Shown here: positions 13,121-23,597 of the stretch, one piece after another
How the letters are laid out: the number at the start of each line of letters is the position of its first letter
How positions within the stretch are numbered: the first letter of the stretch is position 1
Source of the DNA: Pseudomonas sp. B21-040
GTDB taxonomy: Bacteria > Pseudomonadota > Gammaproteobacteria > Pseudomonadales > Pseudomonadaceae
Length of the DNA stretch: 64,000 nucleotides
Direction of reading: 5' to 3'
NCBI RefSeq assembly: GCF_024748695.1
Contig: NZ_CP087176.1
Location: 1-64,000, forward strand
Notes under the pieces: generated by a model
What the model was told of the DNA's origin: nothing
The model's input: only the letters and a program-made list of their open reading frames with translations
The model's database searches: none
Made by a program: the position numbers and the translations under genes

Positions 13121-13230
13121 GATCGTTCCCACGCTCCGCGTGGGAATGCCTCAATGGATGCTCGGCGTCCGCTTCGGCAGGGACGCGAAGCGTTCCGGGC
13201 TGCATTCCCACGCAGAGCGTGGGAACGATC
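13121..13230. repeat. REPIN, GTTCCCACGC type (copy 1)
   Basis: Two inverted REP hairpins enclose a short spacer. The left arm GATCGTTCCCACGC is mirrored on the right by GCGTGGGAACGATC, and each arm is itself a palindrome (TTCCCACGCTCCGCGTGGGAA). It lies between the TPR gene and trkA, both on the minus strand. The element at 25215-25325 is a near copy, including the inner spacer. It is non-coding, and frames through it yield the well-known spurious HSHAERGN peptide. Confidence 0.92.
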
Positions 13231-13240
13231 AGTTAAAACC

Positions 13241-14614
13241 TCAGAAGAAACTCAGCCCCACATGGAACAGCTTCTCCACATCGCGAATATGCTTTTTATC
13301 CACAAGGAACAAAATCACATGGTCGCCCGTTTCAATCACGGTGTTGTCATGCGCGATGATCACTTCTTCATCACGAATAATCGCGCCGATGGTGGTGCCC
13401 GGCGGCAAACCGATGTTCTCGATGGCCTTGCCGATCACCTTGCTCGATTTCGCATCACCGTGGGCAATCGCTTCAATCGCCTCTGCCGCGCCCCGGCGCA
13501 ATGAGTGCACGCTGACGATATCGCCGCGGCGCACGTGGGCCAGCAACGTGCCGATGGTCGCCAATTGCGGGCTGATGGCGATGTCGATGTCACCGCCCTG
13601 AATCAGGTCCACATACGCCGGGTTGTTGATGATGGTCATCACCTTCTTCGCGCCCAGGCGCTTGGCCAGCAACGAGGACATGATGTTGGCTTCGTCATCG
13701 TTGGTCAGGGCCAGGAAGATATCGGCGTCGGCGATGTTCTCTTCCATCAACAAGTCGCGGTCGGAGGCACTGCCCTGCAACACCACGGTGCTGTCGAGGG
13801 TGTCCGAGAGATGACGGCAGCGTGCCGGGTTCATCTCGATGATTTTCACCTGATAACGGCTTTCGATGGCCTCGGCCAGGCGCTCGCCGATCTGCCCGCC
13901 CCCGGCAATCACGATGCGTTTGTAGGTTTCATCCAACCGGCGCATTTCGCTCATCACGGCGCGAATATTCGCCTTGGCCGCGATGAAAAACACTTCGTCG
14001 TCCGCCTCGATGACTGTATCGCCCTGCGGCAGGATCGGCCGGTCACGGCGGAAAATCGCAGCGACACGGGTTTCGACATTCGGCATGTGTTCGCGCAATT
14101 GCCGCAATTGCTGACCCACCAGCGGCCCGCCGTAATACGCCTTCACCGCGACCAGTTGCGCCTTGCCTTCGGCGAAGTCGATCACCTGCAAGGCGCCCGG
14201 ATGCTGGATCAGGCGCTTGATGTAGTTGGTCACCACTTGTTCCGGGCTGATCAGCACATCCACCGGGATCGCGTCGTTATCGAACAATTCGGAGCGCGTA
14301 AGGTACGCCGCTTCGCGCACCCGGGCGATTTTGGTCGGCGTATGAAACAGCGTGTGCGCGACCTGACAGGCAACCATGTTGGTTTCATCGCTGTTGGTCA
14401 CGGCCACCAGCATGTCGGCATCGTCTGCGCCGGCCTGGCGCAGTACCGTCGGCAGCGAGCCGCGGCCGTGCACCGTGCGGATGTCCAGGCGATCACCGAG
14501 GTCGCGCAAGCGTTCGCCGTCGGTGTCGACCACCGTGATGTCGTTGGCTTCACTGGCCAAGTGCTCCGCCAGTGAACCGCCGACCTGCCCTGCACCGAGG
14601 ATGATGATTTTCAT
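13241..14614 (-). CDS. trkA: Trk potassium uptake system NAD-binding protein TrkA
   Basis: Cytosolic regulatory subunit of the Trk K+ channel, 457 aa like E. coli TrkA (458). Two RCK modules are visible, each with a Rossmann motif: [15 protein letters not shown] at residue 4 and [15 protein letters not shown] near 233, each followed by a TrkA-C domain. It is the last gene of the minus-strand run def, fmt, rsmB, trkA and begins 22 bases after rsmB. A DnaA box lies at 13296-13304 near its 3' end. Confidence 0.97.
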   Translation of the reverse strand: MKIIILGAGQVGGSLAEHLASEANDITVVDTDGERLRDLGDRLDIRTVHGRGSLPTVLRQAGADDADMLVAVTNSDETNMVACQVAHTLFHTPTKIARVREAAYLTRSELFDNDAIPVDVLISPEQVVTNYIKRLIQHPGALQVIDFAEGKAQLVAVKAYYGGPLVGQQLRQLREHMPNVETRVAAIFRRDRPILPQGDTVIEADDEVFFIAAKANIRAVMSEMRRLDETYKRIVIAGGGQIGERLAEAIESRYQVKIIEMNPARCRHLSDTLDSTVVLQGSASDRDLLMEENIADADIFLALTNDDEANIMSSLLAKRLGAKKVMTIINNPAYVDLIQGGDIDIAISPQLATIGTLLAHVRRGDIVSVHSLRRGAAEAIEAIAHGDAKSSKVIGKAIENIGLPPGTTIGAIIRDEEVIIAHDNTVIETGDHVILFLVDKKHIRDVEKLFHVGLSFF

Positions 14615-14636
14615 CCAGTCACTCCATTAAATCCGT

Positions 14637-15947
14637 TTAACCGCGCGCAGCGGCAATCTTGATCATTTTGGCGTAGTAGAACCCGTCGTGACCGCCTTCC
14701 TGGGCCAGCAACTGGCGACCGTGAGGTTGCTTGATGCCGGCGGCAGTGGCGAGGTCCAGCTCACGGGCGCCCGGCGTACGGGCGAGGAAGGCTTCGATGA
14801 CTTCAGTGTTTTCGGTTGGCAGTGTGGAACAGGTGGCGTACAGCAGAATGCCGCCCACTTCCAGAGTTATCCACAGGGCGTCGAGCAGTTCACCTTGCAG
14901 CACCGCCAGCGCGGCGATGTCGTCGGGTTGGCGGGTCAACTTGATGTCCGGATGACGACGGATGACCCCCGTCGCCGAGCATGGCGCGTCCAGCAGGATG
15001 CGTTGAAACGGTTTGCCATCCCACCAGGTGGCGGTGTCACGGCCATCGGCGGCGATCAGCTCGGCGCTGAGTTTCAGGCGTTCGAGGTTTTCCCGCACCC
15101 GCACCAGACGCTTGGCTTCAAGGTCCACCGCTACCACGCCCGCCAGCTTCGGTTCGGCTTCAAGGATGTGGCAGGTCTTGCCGCCCGGTGCGCAGCAAGC
15201 GTCCAGTACCCGTTGGCCCGGCGCCAGATCGAGCAGGTCGGCAGCCAGTTGCGCCGCTTCATCCTGCACGCTGATCCAGCCTTCGGCGAACCCCGGCAGG
15301 CTGCGCACATCGGCGGCGGACTCCAGGATGATGCCGTCCTGACTGTACACGCACGGCGTCGCGGCGATCCCGGCTTCGGTCAGCAACCCAAGGTAAGCAT
15401 CGCGAGTGTGATGACGACGGTTGACCCGCAGAATCATCGGTGGATGCGCATTGTTCGCCGCGCAAATGGCTTCCCATTGCTGCGGCCAGAACGCTTTCAG
15501 AGACTTTTGCAGCCAGCGCGGGTGGGCGGTGCGCACCACCGGGTCGTGCTCCAGCTCGGCCAGCAACGCTTCGCTTTCCCGCTGGGCGCGGCGCAGCACA
15601 GCATTGAGCAAGGCTTTGGCCCAAGGCTTCTTCAACTTGTCGGCGCAACCGACCGTTTCACCGATGGCGGCGTGGGCCGGAACGCGGGTGTAGAGCAGTT
15701 GATAGAGGCCGACCAGCAACAGCGCCTCGACGTCGGCATCCGCAGCCTTGAAGGGTTTTTGCAGCAACTTGGCCGCCAGCGCCGACAAACGCGGCTGCCA
15801 GCGCGCGGTGCCGAACGCCAGGTCCTGGGTGAAACCGCGGTCGCGGTCTTCCACCTTGTCCATTTGCGTGGGCAGAGAACTGTTGAGTGAGGCTTTTCCG
15901 TTAAGAACAGCGGCAAGTGCCTTGGCGGCGGCCAGGCGCGGGTTCAT
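14637..15947 (-). CDS. rsmB: 16S rRNA (cytosine-967-C5)-methyltransferase
   Basis: SAM-dependent m5C methyltransferase acting on 16S rRNA C967 (Fmu/Sun family), 436 aa. An N-terminal NusB-like RNA-binding domain (about 1-140) precedes the catalytic domain with [14 protein letters not shown] (SAM and second Cys) and [16 protein letters not shown] (catalytic Cys). [11 protein letters not shown] is also present. Its start overlaps the fmt stop by 4 bases. A DnaA box lies at 14867-14875 within the gene. Confidence 0.97.
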   Translation of the reverse strand: MNPRLAAAKALAAVLNGKASLNSSLPTQMDKVEDRDRGFTQDLAFGTARWQPRLSALAAKLLQKPFKAADADVEALLLVGLYQLLYTRVPAHAAIGETVGCADKLKKPWAKALLNAVLRRAQRESEALLAELEHDPVVRTAHPRWLQKSLKAFWPQQWEAICAANNAHPPMILRVNRRHHTRDAYLGLLTEAGIAATPCVYSQDGIILESAADVRSLPGFAEGWISVQDEAAQLAADLLDLAPGQRVLDACCAPGGKTCHILEAEPKLAGVVAVDLEAKRLVRVRENLERLKLSAELIAADGRDTATWWDGKPFQRILLDAPCSATGVIRRHPDIKLTRQPDDIAALAVLQGELLDALWITLEVGGILLYATCSTLPTENTEVIEAFLARTPGARELDLATAAGIKQPHGRQLLAQEGGHDGFYYAKMIKIAAARG

Positions 15948-16903
15948 TGAGCGTCCGCCGTGTGACCGAGCACGGTGCCGACCGCGAATTTCTCACGACG
16001 GCTGTTGAACAAGTCGCTGAAGTTCAGTGCCTTGCCGCCGGGCAATTGCAGACGGCTCAGGCACAACGCCTGCTCACCGCACGCGACGATCAGACCGTCC
16101 TTGCTGGCGCTGAGAATTTCCCCTGGCGCGCCCTTTCCTTCAGCGAGGCTCGCGGCCAGCACTTTCAGCGCTTCGCCGTTCAGTGTGCTGTGGGTAATCG
16201 GCCATGGGTTGAAGGCGCGGACCAGACGTTCAAGCTCGATGGCCGGACGGCTCCAGTCGATGCGCGCTTCATCCTTGTTCAATTTGTGTGCGTAAGTGGC
16301 GAGGCTGTCGTCCTGCACTTCGACTTCCAACGTGCCCGCTGCGAGGCCGGCAATGGCTTGAATCACGGCCGGTGGGCCCAGTTCCGCCAGACGGTCGTGG
16401 AGGCTACCACCGGTGTCTTCAGCGGTGATCGGTGTGGTGACTTTCAGCAGCATCGGGCCAGTGTCCAGGCCCAGTTCCATGCGCATCACGGTCACGCCAC
16501 TTTCAGCATCGCCTGCTTCGACGGCGCGCTGGATCGGCGCCGCCCCGCGCCAGCGTGGCAGCAGCGAGGCGTGGCTGTTGATGCAACCCAGGCGCGGAAT
16601 ATCCAGCACCACTTGCGGCAGGATCAGGCCGTAGGCGACCACCACCAGCAAGTCCGGCTTGAGCGCGGCCAGTTCAGCCTGAGCCTCTTCGTTGCGCAGG
16701 GTTGGCGGTTGCAACACCGGGATGTTGTTTTCCTGAGCCAACTGTTTGACCGGGCTAGGCATCAGCTTTTGCCCACGGCCCGCCGGACGGTCCGGCTGGG
16801 TGTAAACCGCGACGATCTCATAAGGGCTGTCAAGCAGGGCCTTGAGGTGTTCGGCGGCGAATTCCGGGGTGCCGGCAAAGACGATGCGCAGTGGCTCAGT
16901 CAT
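15944..16903 (-). CDS. fmt: Methionyl-tRNA formyltransferase
   Basis: Formylates initiator Met-tRNA using 10-formyl-THF. It is 319 aa from ATG 16903 ([17 protein letters not shown]); upstream in-frame codons run into a terminator and are rejected. The catalytic and folate region [16 protein letters not shown] is intact, followed by the C-terminal OB-fold. It follows def by 57 bases, with a terminator between them, and overlaps rsmB by 4 bases. No clear Shine-Dalgarno precedes the ATG. Confidence 0.97.
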   Translation of the reverse strand: MTEPLRIVFAGTPEFAAEHLKALLDSPYEIVAVYTQPDRPAGRGQKLMPSPVKQLAQENNIPVLQPPTLRNEEAQAELAALKPDLLVVVAYGLILPQVVLDIPRLGCINSHASLLPRWRGAAPIQRAVEAGDAESGVTVMRMELGLDTGPMLLKVTTPITAEDTGGSLHDRLAELGPPAVIQAIAGLAAGTLEVEVQDDSLATYAHKLNKDEARIDWSRPAIELERLVRAFNPWPITHSTLNGEALKVLAASLAEGKGAPGEILSASKDGLIVACGEQALCLSRLQLPGGKALNFSDLFNSRREKFAVGTVLGHTADAQ

Positions 16904-16920
16904 ATAGAAGGTCTCGCAAA

Positions 16921-16950
16921 AGAAAAAGGCTTGCCGCAGCAAGCCTTTGA
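16921..16950 (-). terminator. Terminator-like hairpin between def and fmt
   Basis: Read on the minus strand, AAAGGCTTGC and GCAAGCCTTT form a perfect 10-bp stem around a 4-base loop, and the 3' side continues as a T5 tract. It lies between the def stop (16961) and the fmt start (16903), so it would end or attenuate transcripts coming from def. Confidence 0.8.
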
Positions 16951-16960
16951 AAGGAGGGCA

Positions 16961-17467
16961 TCAAGCGTTCTGGCGATGGAGCTTTTCCAGTTTCTTCTTG
17001 ATTCGGTCGCGTTTGAGACTGGACAGATAGTCGACGAACAATTTGCCGTTCAGGTGGTCGCATTCATGCTGGATGCACACCGCGAGCAGGCCTTCGGCGA
17101 TCAGTTCGTAAGGCTGGCCGTCGCGGTCCAGGGCCTTGATCTTGACCTTCTGCGGGCGATCAACGTTTTCGTAGAAGCCCGGCACCGAGAGACAGCCTTC
17201 CTGATACTGCTCCATCTCGTCAGTCAGGGTTTCGAACTCGGGGTTGATGAACACCCGTGGTTCGGTGCGGTCTTCGGAGAGGTCCATCACCACGATGCGT
17301 TTGTGCACGTTGACCTGGGTCGCGGCGAGGCCGATGCCTGGCGCTTCATACATTGTTTCAAACATGTCATCGACCAACTGACGCACTTCGTCGTCCACTA
17401 CGGCCACAGGTTTGGCGATAGTGCGCAGGCGCGAATCGGGGAATTCGAGGATGTTTAAAATGGCCAT
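16961..17467 (-). CDS. def: Peptide deformylase
   Basis: Metallo-hydrolase removing the N-formyl group from nascent proteins, 168 aa from ATG 17467 ([11 protein letters not shown]). All three family motifs are present: [16 protein letters not shown] and HECDH, supplying the Cys and two His metal ligands and the catalytic Glu. It is divergent from the LysM gene, with a 173-base spacer holding a strong inverted repeat. A longer upstream frame is not supported. Confidence 0.98.
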   Translation of the reverse strand: MAILNILEFPDSRLRTIAKPVAVVDDEVRQLVDDMFETMYEAPGIGLAATQVNVHKRIVVMDLSEDRTEPRVFINPEFETLTDEMEQYQEGCLSVPGFYENVDRPQKVKIKALDRDGQPYELIAEGLLAVCIQHECDHLNGKLFVDYLSSLKRDRIKKKLEKLHRQNA

Positions 17468-17549
17468 AAGCTCAATTGCTGCACGTGTGAGGGAAGTCGG
17501 GTCGATGGCCTGGCGGGTCCGAAGATGCAGGCTACCGTTGTAAAACGTA

Positions 17550-17584
17550 GCTCTCTTTTTCTGTTCAGGAAAGAAAAAGGGAGC
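17550..17584. other. Inverted repeat in the def / LysM divergent promoter region
   Basis: A 13-base arm GCTCTCTTTTTCT (17550-17562) is mirrored by AGAAAAAGGGAGC (17572-17584) with one G-T wobble and a 9-base loop. It lies about 80 bases before the def start and 57 before the LysM gene. It could be a hairpin in either 5' leader or an operator. No terminator is expected here because both genes are read outward. Confidence 0.55.
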
Positions 17585-17640
17585 GAGCCACGAAGGCTCT
17601 GGCGTTTTACGCGAACGCACATAATAAAGGGATTCACCGC

Positions 17641-18666
17641 ATGAGGAAATCACTACTCGCCTTGCTCCTTCTGGCCTCGGCCGGTTTGGCGCACGGGCAA
17701 GTGCAACTCAAGGAAGGTTTTCCACAGCAATACACAGTGGTTGCGGGGGACACACTCTGGGACATCTCGGGAAAATTTCTGCGCCAGCCGTGGCAATGGC
17801 CCGAGCTGTGGCAGGTTAATCCGCAAATCGAAAACCCCAATCTGATATTCCCCGGCGACTCACTGTCGCTGGTCTACGTCAACGGCCAGCCCCGTCTGAC
17901 CCTCAATCGCGGGGCATCGCGCGGCACCATCAAACTCTCGCCACAGGTGCGCAGCTCGCCAGTGGCCGAGGCCATCCCGAGCATTGCGCTGCGATCGATC
18001 AACAGCTTTCTGTTGAGCAACCGCATCGTCGACAAGGTCGAGGATTTCGACAAGGCGCCTTACATCGTCGCCGGCGATGCGGAGCGCGTGCTCAGCGGCA
18101 TGGGCGACCGCATCTTCGCCCGTGGCCACTTTGACCCGAACCAGCCGGTCTACGGCATTTTCCGCCAAGGCAAGGTCTACACCGATCCCGAGAGCAAGGA
18201 GTTCCTGGGGATCAACGCCGACGACATCGGCGGCGGCGAAATTGTCGCCACCGAAGGCGACGTCGCAACATTGGCGCTACATCGCACGACTCAAGAGGTG
18301 CGTCTCGGTGACCGTTTGTTCAGTGGCGAAGAACGCTCGATCAACTCGACCTTTATGCCCAGTGCACCGAAAACCCAGGTCAACGGGGTGATCATCGATG
18401 TTCCGCGAGGGGTGACGCAGATCGGCGCGCTGGACGTGGTCACGCTGAACAAGGGGCAACGTGATGGCCTGGCCGAAGGCAACGTGCTGGTGGTGATGAA
18501 AACCGGCGAAACCGTACGCGACCGGATCACCGGTCAGCCACTGAAAATTCCCGATGAGCGCGCCGGTCTGCTGATGGTTTTCCGCACTTACGACAAGCTC
18601 AGCTACGGGCTTGTGCTCAACGCATCGCGCTCGCTGGCCGTCATGGACAAGGTGCGAAATCCTTAA
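17641..18666 (+). CDS. LysM domain-containing envelope protein
   Basis: Exported 341-aa protein with signal peptide [20 protein letters not shown] LysM peptidoglycan-binding domain follows at about residues 33-85 ([17 protein letters not shown], then [21 protein letters not shown]). The remaining 250 residues are a conserved family of unknown role. Position between def and dprA matches P. aeruginosa PA0020. A periplasmic cell-wall-associated role is inferred. Confidence 0.9.
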   Translation: MRKSLLALLLLASAGLAHGQVQLKEGFPQQYTVVAGDTLWDISGKFLRQPWQWPELWQVNPQIENPNLIFPGDSLSLVYVNGQPRLTLNRGASRGTIKLSPQVRSSPVAEAIPSIALRSINSFLLSNRIVDKVEDFDKAPYIVAGDAERVLSGMGDRIFARGHFDPNQPVYGIFRQGKVYTDPESKEFLGINADDIGGGEIVATEGDVATLALHRTTQEVRLGDRLFSGEERSINSTFMPSAPKTQVNGVIIDVPRGVTQIGALDVVTLNKGQRDGLAEGNVLVVMKTGETVRDRITGQPLKIPDERAGLLMVFRTYDKLSYGLVLNASRSLAVMDKVRNP

Positions 18667-18691
18667 CCTGCTCCACAAGTTACCAACAGAG

Positions 18692-18700
18692 TTATCCACA
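18692..18700 (+). promoter_or_regulatory. DnaA box upstream of dprA
   Basis: Exact TTATCCACA in the 79-base gap between the LysM gene stop and the dprA start. A second exact copy lies within dprA at 19309-19317. Whether DnaA binds here or regulates dprA is not known. Confidence 0.65.
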
Positions 18701-18745
18701 GCTTATTCCCGTTTCGACGGGGCTCATAACGATCAAGGATGATCC

Positions 18746-19846
18746 ATGTCGCTGCCTGCTGTTACACCGGTGTCCCCTGCGGAGCTGGAAGCTCGTTTAC
18801 GTTTGCACCGTTTGCCTGAACTCGGCCCGGCGCGTTTCAAAAAACTGCTCGAAGCCTTCGGCTCGGCCTCAAAAGCCCTCAGCGCGCCGGCCAGTGCCTG
18901 GCGTTCGCTGGGCTTGCCATTGGCATGCGCCGAAGCTCGCCGTACCAATGAAGTACGTGATGGCGCCAGCCACGCATTGGCCTGGTTAGAGCGTCCGGGC
19001 CAGCATTTATTAATGTGGGACCAACCCGACTACCCGGCGCTGCTCGCAGAAATCAGTGATGCGCCGCCATTGTTGTTCGTTGCAGGTGATCCCGGGATTC
19101 TGGAGAAACCGCAGCTGGCGATGGTCGGCAGTCGTCGCGCCTCGCGTCCGGGCATGGACACCGCCGCCGCGTTTTCCCGCAGCCTGGCGGGTGCCGGTTT
19201 TGTCATCACCAGCGGTCTGGCACTGGGTATTGATGCCGCCGCGCATCAAGCCGCTCTGGATGTGGGCGGGCGAACGGTCGGGGTACTTGGCACGGGACTT
19301 GAAAAGTTTTATCCACAGCGCAACAGACGTCTGGCTGACGCCATGATTGCGTCGGGGAGCGCAGTGCTTTCGGAGTTCCCGCTGGACGCCGGCCCTACCG
19401 CCAGCAACTTCCCCCGGCGCAATCGAATTATCAGCGGTTTGTCGCTCGGCGTGCTGGTGGTCGAGGCCAGCGTTGCCAGTGGTTCGTTGATTACGGCGAG
19501 ACTGGCAGGGGAGCAAGGTCGGGAGGTTTATGCGATTCCCGGGTCGATTCATCACCCAGGCGCGAAGGGCTGCCATCGGCTGATCCGTGACGGTGCGATA
19601 CTGGTGGAAACTGTCGAGCATATCCTCGAAGCCTTGCGTGGCTGGCAACGGTTGCCGTTATCCAGCGAGAAACCCTCGGTGACCCATCCGTTGCTCATAC
19701 TGTTGCACGCCGCGCCGCACACCAGTGAGGCGTTGTCCGTCTCCAGTGGCTGGGCGTTGTCCAAAGTGCTGGCCGCGCTGACGGAGCTGGAGATGGACGG
19801 TCGCGCAATCTGCGAAAGCGGGCGTTGGTTTGCGCGGGTGAGCTAG
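18746..19846 (+). CDS. dprA: DNA-processing protein DprA
   Basis: Single-stranded DNA-binding protein that loads RecA on incoming DNA during transformation. It is 366 aa. An N-terminal SAM/HhH-like region (about 10-90) is followed by the Rossmann-like core with VGSRRAS, ITSGLALGID, FPRRNRIISGLS and VVEASVASGSLITA, all DprA signatures. The C-terminal winged-helix region (from about 300) is also present. tsaC follows 54 bases later, as in other gammaproteobacteria. Confidence 0.96.
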   Translation: MSLPAVTPVSPAELEARLRLHRLPELGPARFKKLLEAFGSASKALSAPASAWRSLGLPLACAEARRTNEVRDGASHALAWLERPGQHLLMWDQPDYPALLAEISDAPPLLFVAGDPGILEKPQLAMVGSRRASRPGMDTAAAFSRSLAGAGFVITSGLALGIDAAAHQAALDVGGRTVGVLGTGLEKFYPQRNRRLADAMIASGSAVLSEFPLDAGPTASNFPRRNRIISGLSLGVLVVEASVASGSLITARLAGEQGREVYAIPGSIHHPGAKGCHRLIRDGAILVETVEHILEALRGWQRLPLSSEKPSVTHPLLILLHAAPHTSEALSVSSGWALSKVLAALTELEMDGRAICESGRWFARVS

Positions 19847-19900
19847 GTTTTATAAGGAAGATCGGTAAACTGCGCAGAGCCTTATTCTGGAGAGTTTTTC

Positions 19901-20458
19901 ATGGTCAACAGTTGGCGTGTGCAACAAGCCGCGCAAGCCGTTCGCGCAGGGGCGGTCATTGCCTATCCGACCGAAGCGGTCTGGGGGCTGGGTTGCGATC
20001 CGTGGGACGAAGAAGCGGTGTATCGTCTGCTGATGCTCAAGGGTCGGTCTATGGAGAAGGGCCTGATTCTGGTAGCCGACAACATTCGTCAGTTCGACTT
20101 CCTCTTCGAAGACTTCCCGGAACTGTGGATGGACCGCATGGCCAGTACCTGGCCGGGGCCTAACACCTGGCTGGTGCCGCATCAGAATCTGTTGCCGCAG
20201 TGGATCACCGGAGTGCATGAAACCGTTGCGTTGCGGGTCAGCGATCATCCGCTGGTGCGGGATTTATGCGCCATTGTCGGGCCGTTGGTGTCGACTTCGG
20301 CCAACCCGCAGGGACGGCCGGCGGCGCGCACGCGGCTTCGCGTGGAGCAGTATTTCCGCGGAGAGCTGGATTTGGTGTTGGGCGGGAATCTGGGGGGGCG
20401 CAAGAACCCGAGCGTGATTCGAGACCTCGCGACCGGGCACGTTGTGCGCCCGGACTAA
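19901..20458 (+). CDS. tsaC: L-threonylcarbamoyladenylate synthase (TsaC/YrdC)
   Basis: Makes threonylcarbamoyl-AMP for the t6A37 modification of ANN-decoding tRNAs. It is 185 aa, the short TsaC form. The YrdC-domain signatures [14 protein letters not shown] near the N terminus, the KGRS block ([11 protein letters not shown]) and [12 protein letters not shown] are all visible. It follows dprA on the same strand. Confidence 0.96.
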   Translation: MVNSWRVQQAAQAVRAGAVIAYPTEAVWGLGCDPWDEEAVYRLLMLKGRSMEKGLILVADNIRQFDFLFEDFPELWMDRMASTWPGPNTWLVPHQNLLPQWITGVHETVALRVSDHPLVRDLCAIVGPLVSTSANPQGRPAARTRLRVEQYFRGELDLVLGGNLGGRKNPSVIRDLATGHVVRPD

Positions 20459-20473
20459 GATCGCGTCATCGCT

Positions 20474-20564
20474 CATCGCGGGCAAGCCCGATCCCACAAG
20501 GTTTCGGTCGTTCACATAAGTTGTGTACGACTCGGACCTGTGGGAGCGGGCTTGCCCGCGATGA
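20474..20564. repeat. REPIN, GCGGGCAAGCCCG type
   Basis: The left arm CATCGCGGGCAAGCCCG with ATCCCACA and the right arm TGTGGGAGCGGGCTTGCCCGCGATG are inverted copies around a spacer of about 36 bases. It separates the convergent genes tsaC and qor. The arms are G/C-rich palindromes typical of Pseudomonas REP doublets. Confidence 0.9.
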
Positions 20565-20587
20565 GGTCCTGACTGACATCGAATGTC

Positions 20588-21565
20588 TTATGGCCGCAGC
20601 ACTATCGAACCCGTCGTGCGCCGCGCCGACAATTCGGTCTGCGCCTTCGCCGCGTCTGCCAAGGCAAACGTCTGGCTGATGTCCACCTTCAGTTTCCCAC
20701 TGATGATCATCTCGAACAGTTCATCGGCCATGCGCTGCAAGTTCTCGGCATTGTTGGCATAAGTCGCCAGCGTTGGCCGGGTCACGTACAGCGAACCCTT
20801 CGCCGCCAAAATCCCCAGGTTCACCCCGTCCACCGCGCCGGACGCATTGCCGAAGCTCACCACCAACCCCCTCGGCGAAACGCTATCGAGCGATGTCAGC
20901 CAGGTGTCTTTGCCGACACCGTCATACGCCACCGGTACTTTCTTCCCGTCAGTCAGTTCCAGCACGCGTTGTGCGACGTTTTCATGGCTGTAATCGATGG
21001 TCGCCCAAGCGCCATTGGCCTTGGCGAGCGCGGCTTTCTCAGGCGAGCTGACCGTACCGATCAACTTCACGCCCAACGCCTTCGCCCATTGGCAAGCCAG
21101 GGAGCCTACGCCACCGGCGGCAGCGTGGAACAAAATGGTTTCGCCACCCTTGAGTTCATAGGTCTGACGCAGCAGGTACTGCACGGTCAGGCCCTTGAGC
21201 ATGACCCCGGCCGCTGTTTCGAAGCTGATGGCGTCCGGCAGAAGCACCAGATTGGCCTCGGGCAACACATGAACGTCGCTGTAGGCGCCCAACGGACCGC
21301 TGCCGTAAGCCACGCGATCACCAACCTTGAAACGTGTGACTTCGCTGCCCACCGCCTCGACCACGCCCGCGCCTTCCGAGCCCACACCTGACGGCAGCGC
21401 GGGGGGCGCATAGAGGCCGCTGCGGTAATAGGTATCGATGAAATTCAGGCCGATGGCCTTGTTGGTGACGCGGACCTGATGCGGGCCGGGCTCGGCGGGT
21501 TGGTAATCGACATACTCGAGCACTTCGGGGCCGCCATGGGCGCGGAACTGGATACGCTTGGCCAT
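20588..21565 (-). CDS. qor: NADPH:quinone reductase (zinc-independent MDR family)
   Basis: Cytosolic one- or two-electron quinone reductase, 325 aa. It has an N-terminal GroES-like domain (VGSEGAGVVEAVGSEV) and a NADPH Rossmann fold with AAAGGVGSLACQWAKALG. The structural-zinc cysteine cluster of alcohol dehydrogenases is absent, as in QOR1. It is divergent from hemF and sits between tsaC and hemF, as in other pseudomonads. Confidence 0.93.
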   Translation of the reverse strand: MAKRIQFRAHGGPEVLEYVDYQPAEPGPHQVRVTNKAIGLNFIDTYYRSGLYAPPALPSGVGSEGAGVVEAVGSEVTRFKVGDRVAYGSGPLGAYSDVHVLPEANLVLLPDAISFETAAGVMLKGLTVQYLLRQTYELKGGETILFHAAAGGVGSLACQWAKALGVKLIGTVSSPEKAALAKANGAWATIDYSHENVAQRVLELTDGKKVPVAYDGVGKDTWLTSLDSVSPRGLVVSFGNASGAVDGVNLGILAAKGSLYVTRPTLATYANNAENLQRMADELFEMIISGKLKVDISQTFALADAAKAQTELSARRTTGSIVLRP

Positions 21566-21720
21566 CAGAACTCTCCTTAGGTCTTAGCTACTGGGGTTGT
21601 AGCGCGAAGCGCCCTATCGAACTCCTAACCCTGATCTTCGTCAACTGCGGCAGGCCTGTCTGCGATGTTATGCTACGCGCCCATTTGCGCCGGTCCCCGC
21701 TCTGATGGAGCGCCGCGTAG

Positions 21721-22659
<939 letters not shown>

Positions 22660-22672
22660 ACGAGGAGTTCTT

Positions 22673-23494
22673 ATGGACCGTTACGTTGTATTCGGTAACC
22701 CGATTGGCCATAGCAAGTCGCCTCTGATCCATCGCCTGTTCGCCGAGCAGACCGCGCAAAAGCTGGACTACAACACGCTGCTGGCGCCACTTGACGACTT
22801 CTCCACCTGCGCCCGGACATTTTTCCTCGAAGGTCGCGGCGCCAACGTGACCGTACCGTTCAAAGAAGAGGCTTATCGGCTGGCGAATAGCCTGACGGCG
22901 CGGGCACAGCGGGCCGGTGCGGTAAACACCCTGAGCAAACTCGCCGATGGCAGCCTGCTGGGCGATAACACCGACGGCGCCGGGCTGGTGCGGGACCTGA
23001 CGGTCAACGCCAGTTTCAGCCTCAAGGGCAAACGCATCCTGTTGCTGGGGGCGGGTGGCGCAGTGCGCGGCGCTCTGGAACCGTTGCTGGCCGAACAACC
23101 GGCCTCCTTGGTGATCGCCAACCGCACCGTGGAAAAAGCCGAGTTACTGGCGGAGTTGTTCGCAGACCTGGGCCCGGTCTCGGCCAGTAGTTTCGACTGG
23201 TTGAAAGAGTCGGTGGACCTGATCATCAATGCGACGTCGGCGAGCCTGTCGGGTGACGTGCCGCCGATTGCCGGCAGCTTGATCGAGCCGGGCAAAACCG
23301 TTTGCTACGACATGATGTATGGCAAGGAGCCGACTTCGTTCTGCCGTTGGGCCACGGAGCATGGCGCGGCGGTGTCGATGGATGGTTTGGGCATGCTCGC
23401 TGAACAGGCGGCAGAAGCCTTCTTCCTGTGGCGCGGTGTGCGCCCGGATACGGCGCCAGTGCTGGCCGAACTGCGCCGCCAGCTCGCCATATAA
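22673..23494 (+). CDS. aroE: Shikimate dehydrogenase (NADP+)
   Basis: Reduces 3-dehydroshikimate to shikimate in the aromatic pathway, 273 aa. The substrate motif [12 protein letters not shown] is at the N terminus, the catalytic Lys lies in [10 protein letters not shown], and the NADP Rossmann loop is [10 protein letters not shown] followed by [18 protein letters not shown] occurs near the C terminus. An SD (GAGGAG) precedes the ATG. Confidence 0.97.
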   Translation: MDRYVVFGNPIGHSKSPLIHRLFAEQTAQKLDYNTLLAPLDDFSTCARTFFLEGRGANVTVPFKEEAYRLANSLTARAQRAGAVNTLSKLADGSLLGDNTDGAGLVRDLTVNASFSLKGKRILLLGAGGAVRGALEPLLAEQPASLVIANRTVEKAELLAELFADLGPVSASSFDWLKESVDLIINATSASLSGDVPPIAGSLIEPGKTVCYDMMYGKEPTSFCRWATEHGAAVSMDGLGMLAEQAAEAFFLWRGVRPDTAPVLAELRRQLAI

Positions 23495-23495
23495 C

Positions 23496-23589
23496 TTTGT
23501 AGGAGCAAGGCTTGCCCGCGATTCAGGCGCCGCGGTGTCTCAGGCATACCGCGTTATCGTTTATCGCGGGCAAGCCTTGCTCCTACAAA
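23496..23589. repeat. REPIN, GGAGCAAGGCTTGCCCGCGA type (copy 1)
   Basis: Outer arms TTTGTAGGAGCAAGGC and GCCTTGCTCCTACAAA are perfect inverted copies, with inner CTTGCCCGCGA/TCGCGGGCAAG. It lies directly after the aroE stop and before the 3' end of the convergent SulP gene. The copy at 43919-44010 is of the same type. Confidence 0.92.
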
Positions 23590-23597
23590 GGCGTGTT

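Noticed and set aside
13029..13601. Frame translating the REPIN into HSHAERGN-type peptide
   Set aside because: A well-known spurious translation of Pseudomonas repeat DNA; the same peptide appears at 25146-25796 from the other copy.
15917..17458. A 513-codon plus-strand frame across fmt and def
   Set aside because: Opposite strand of fmt and def, which have complete motifs; no RBS or family match.
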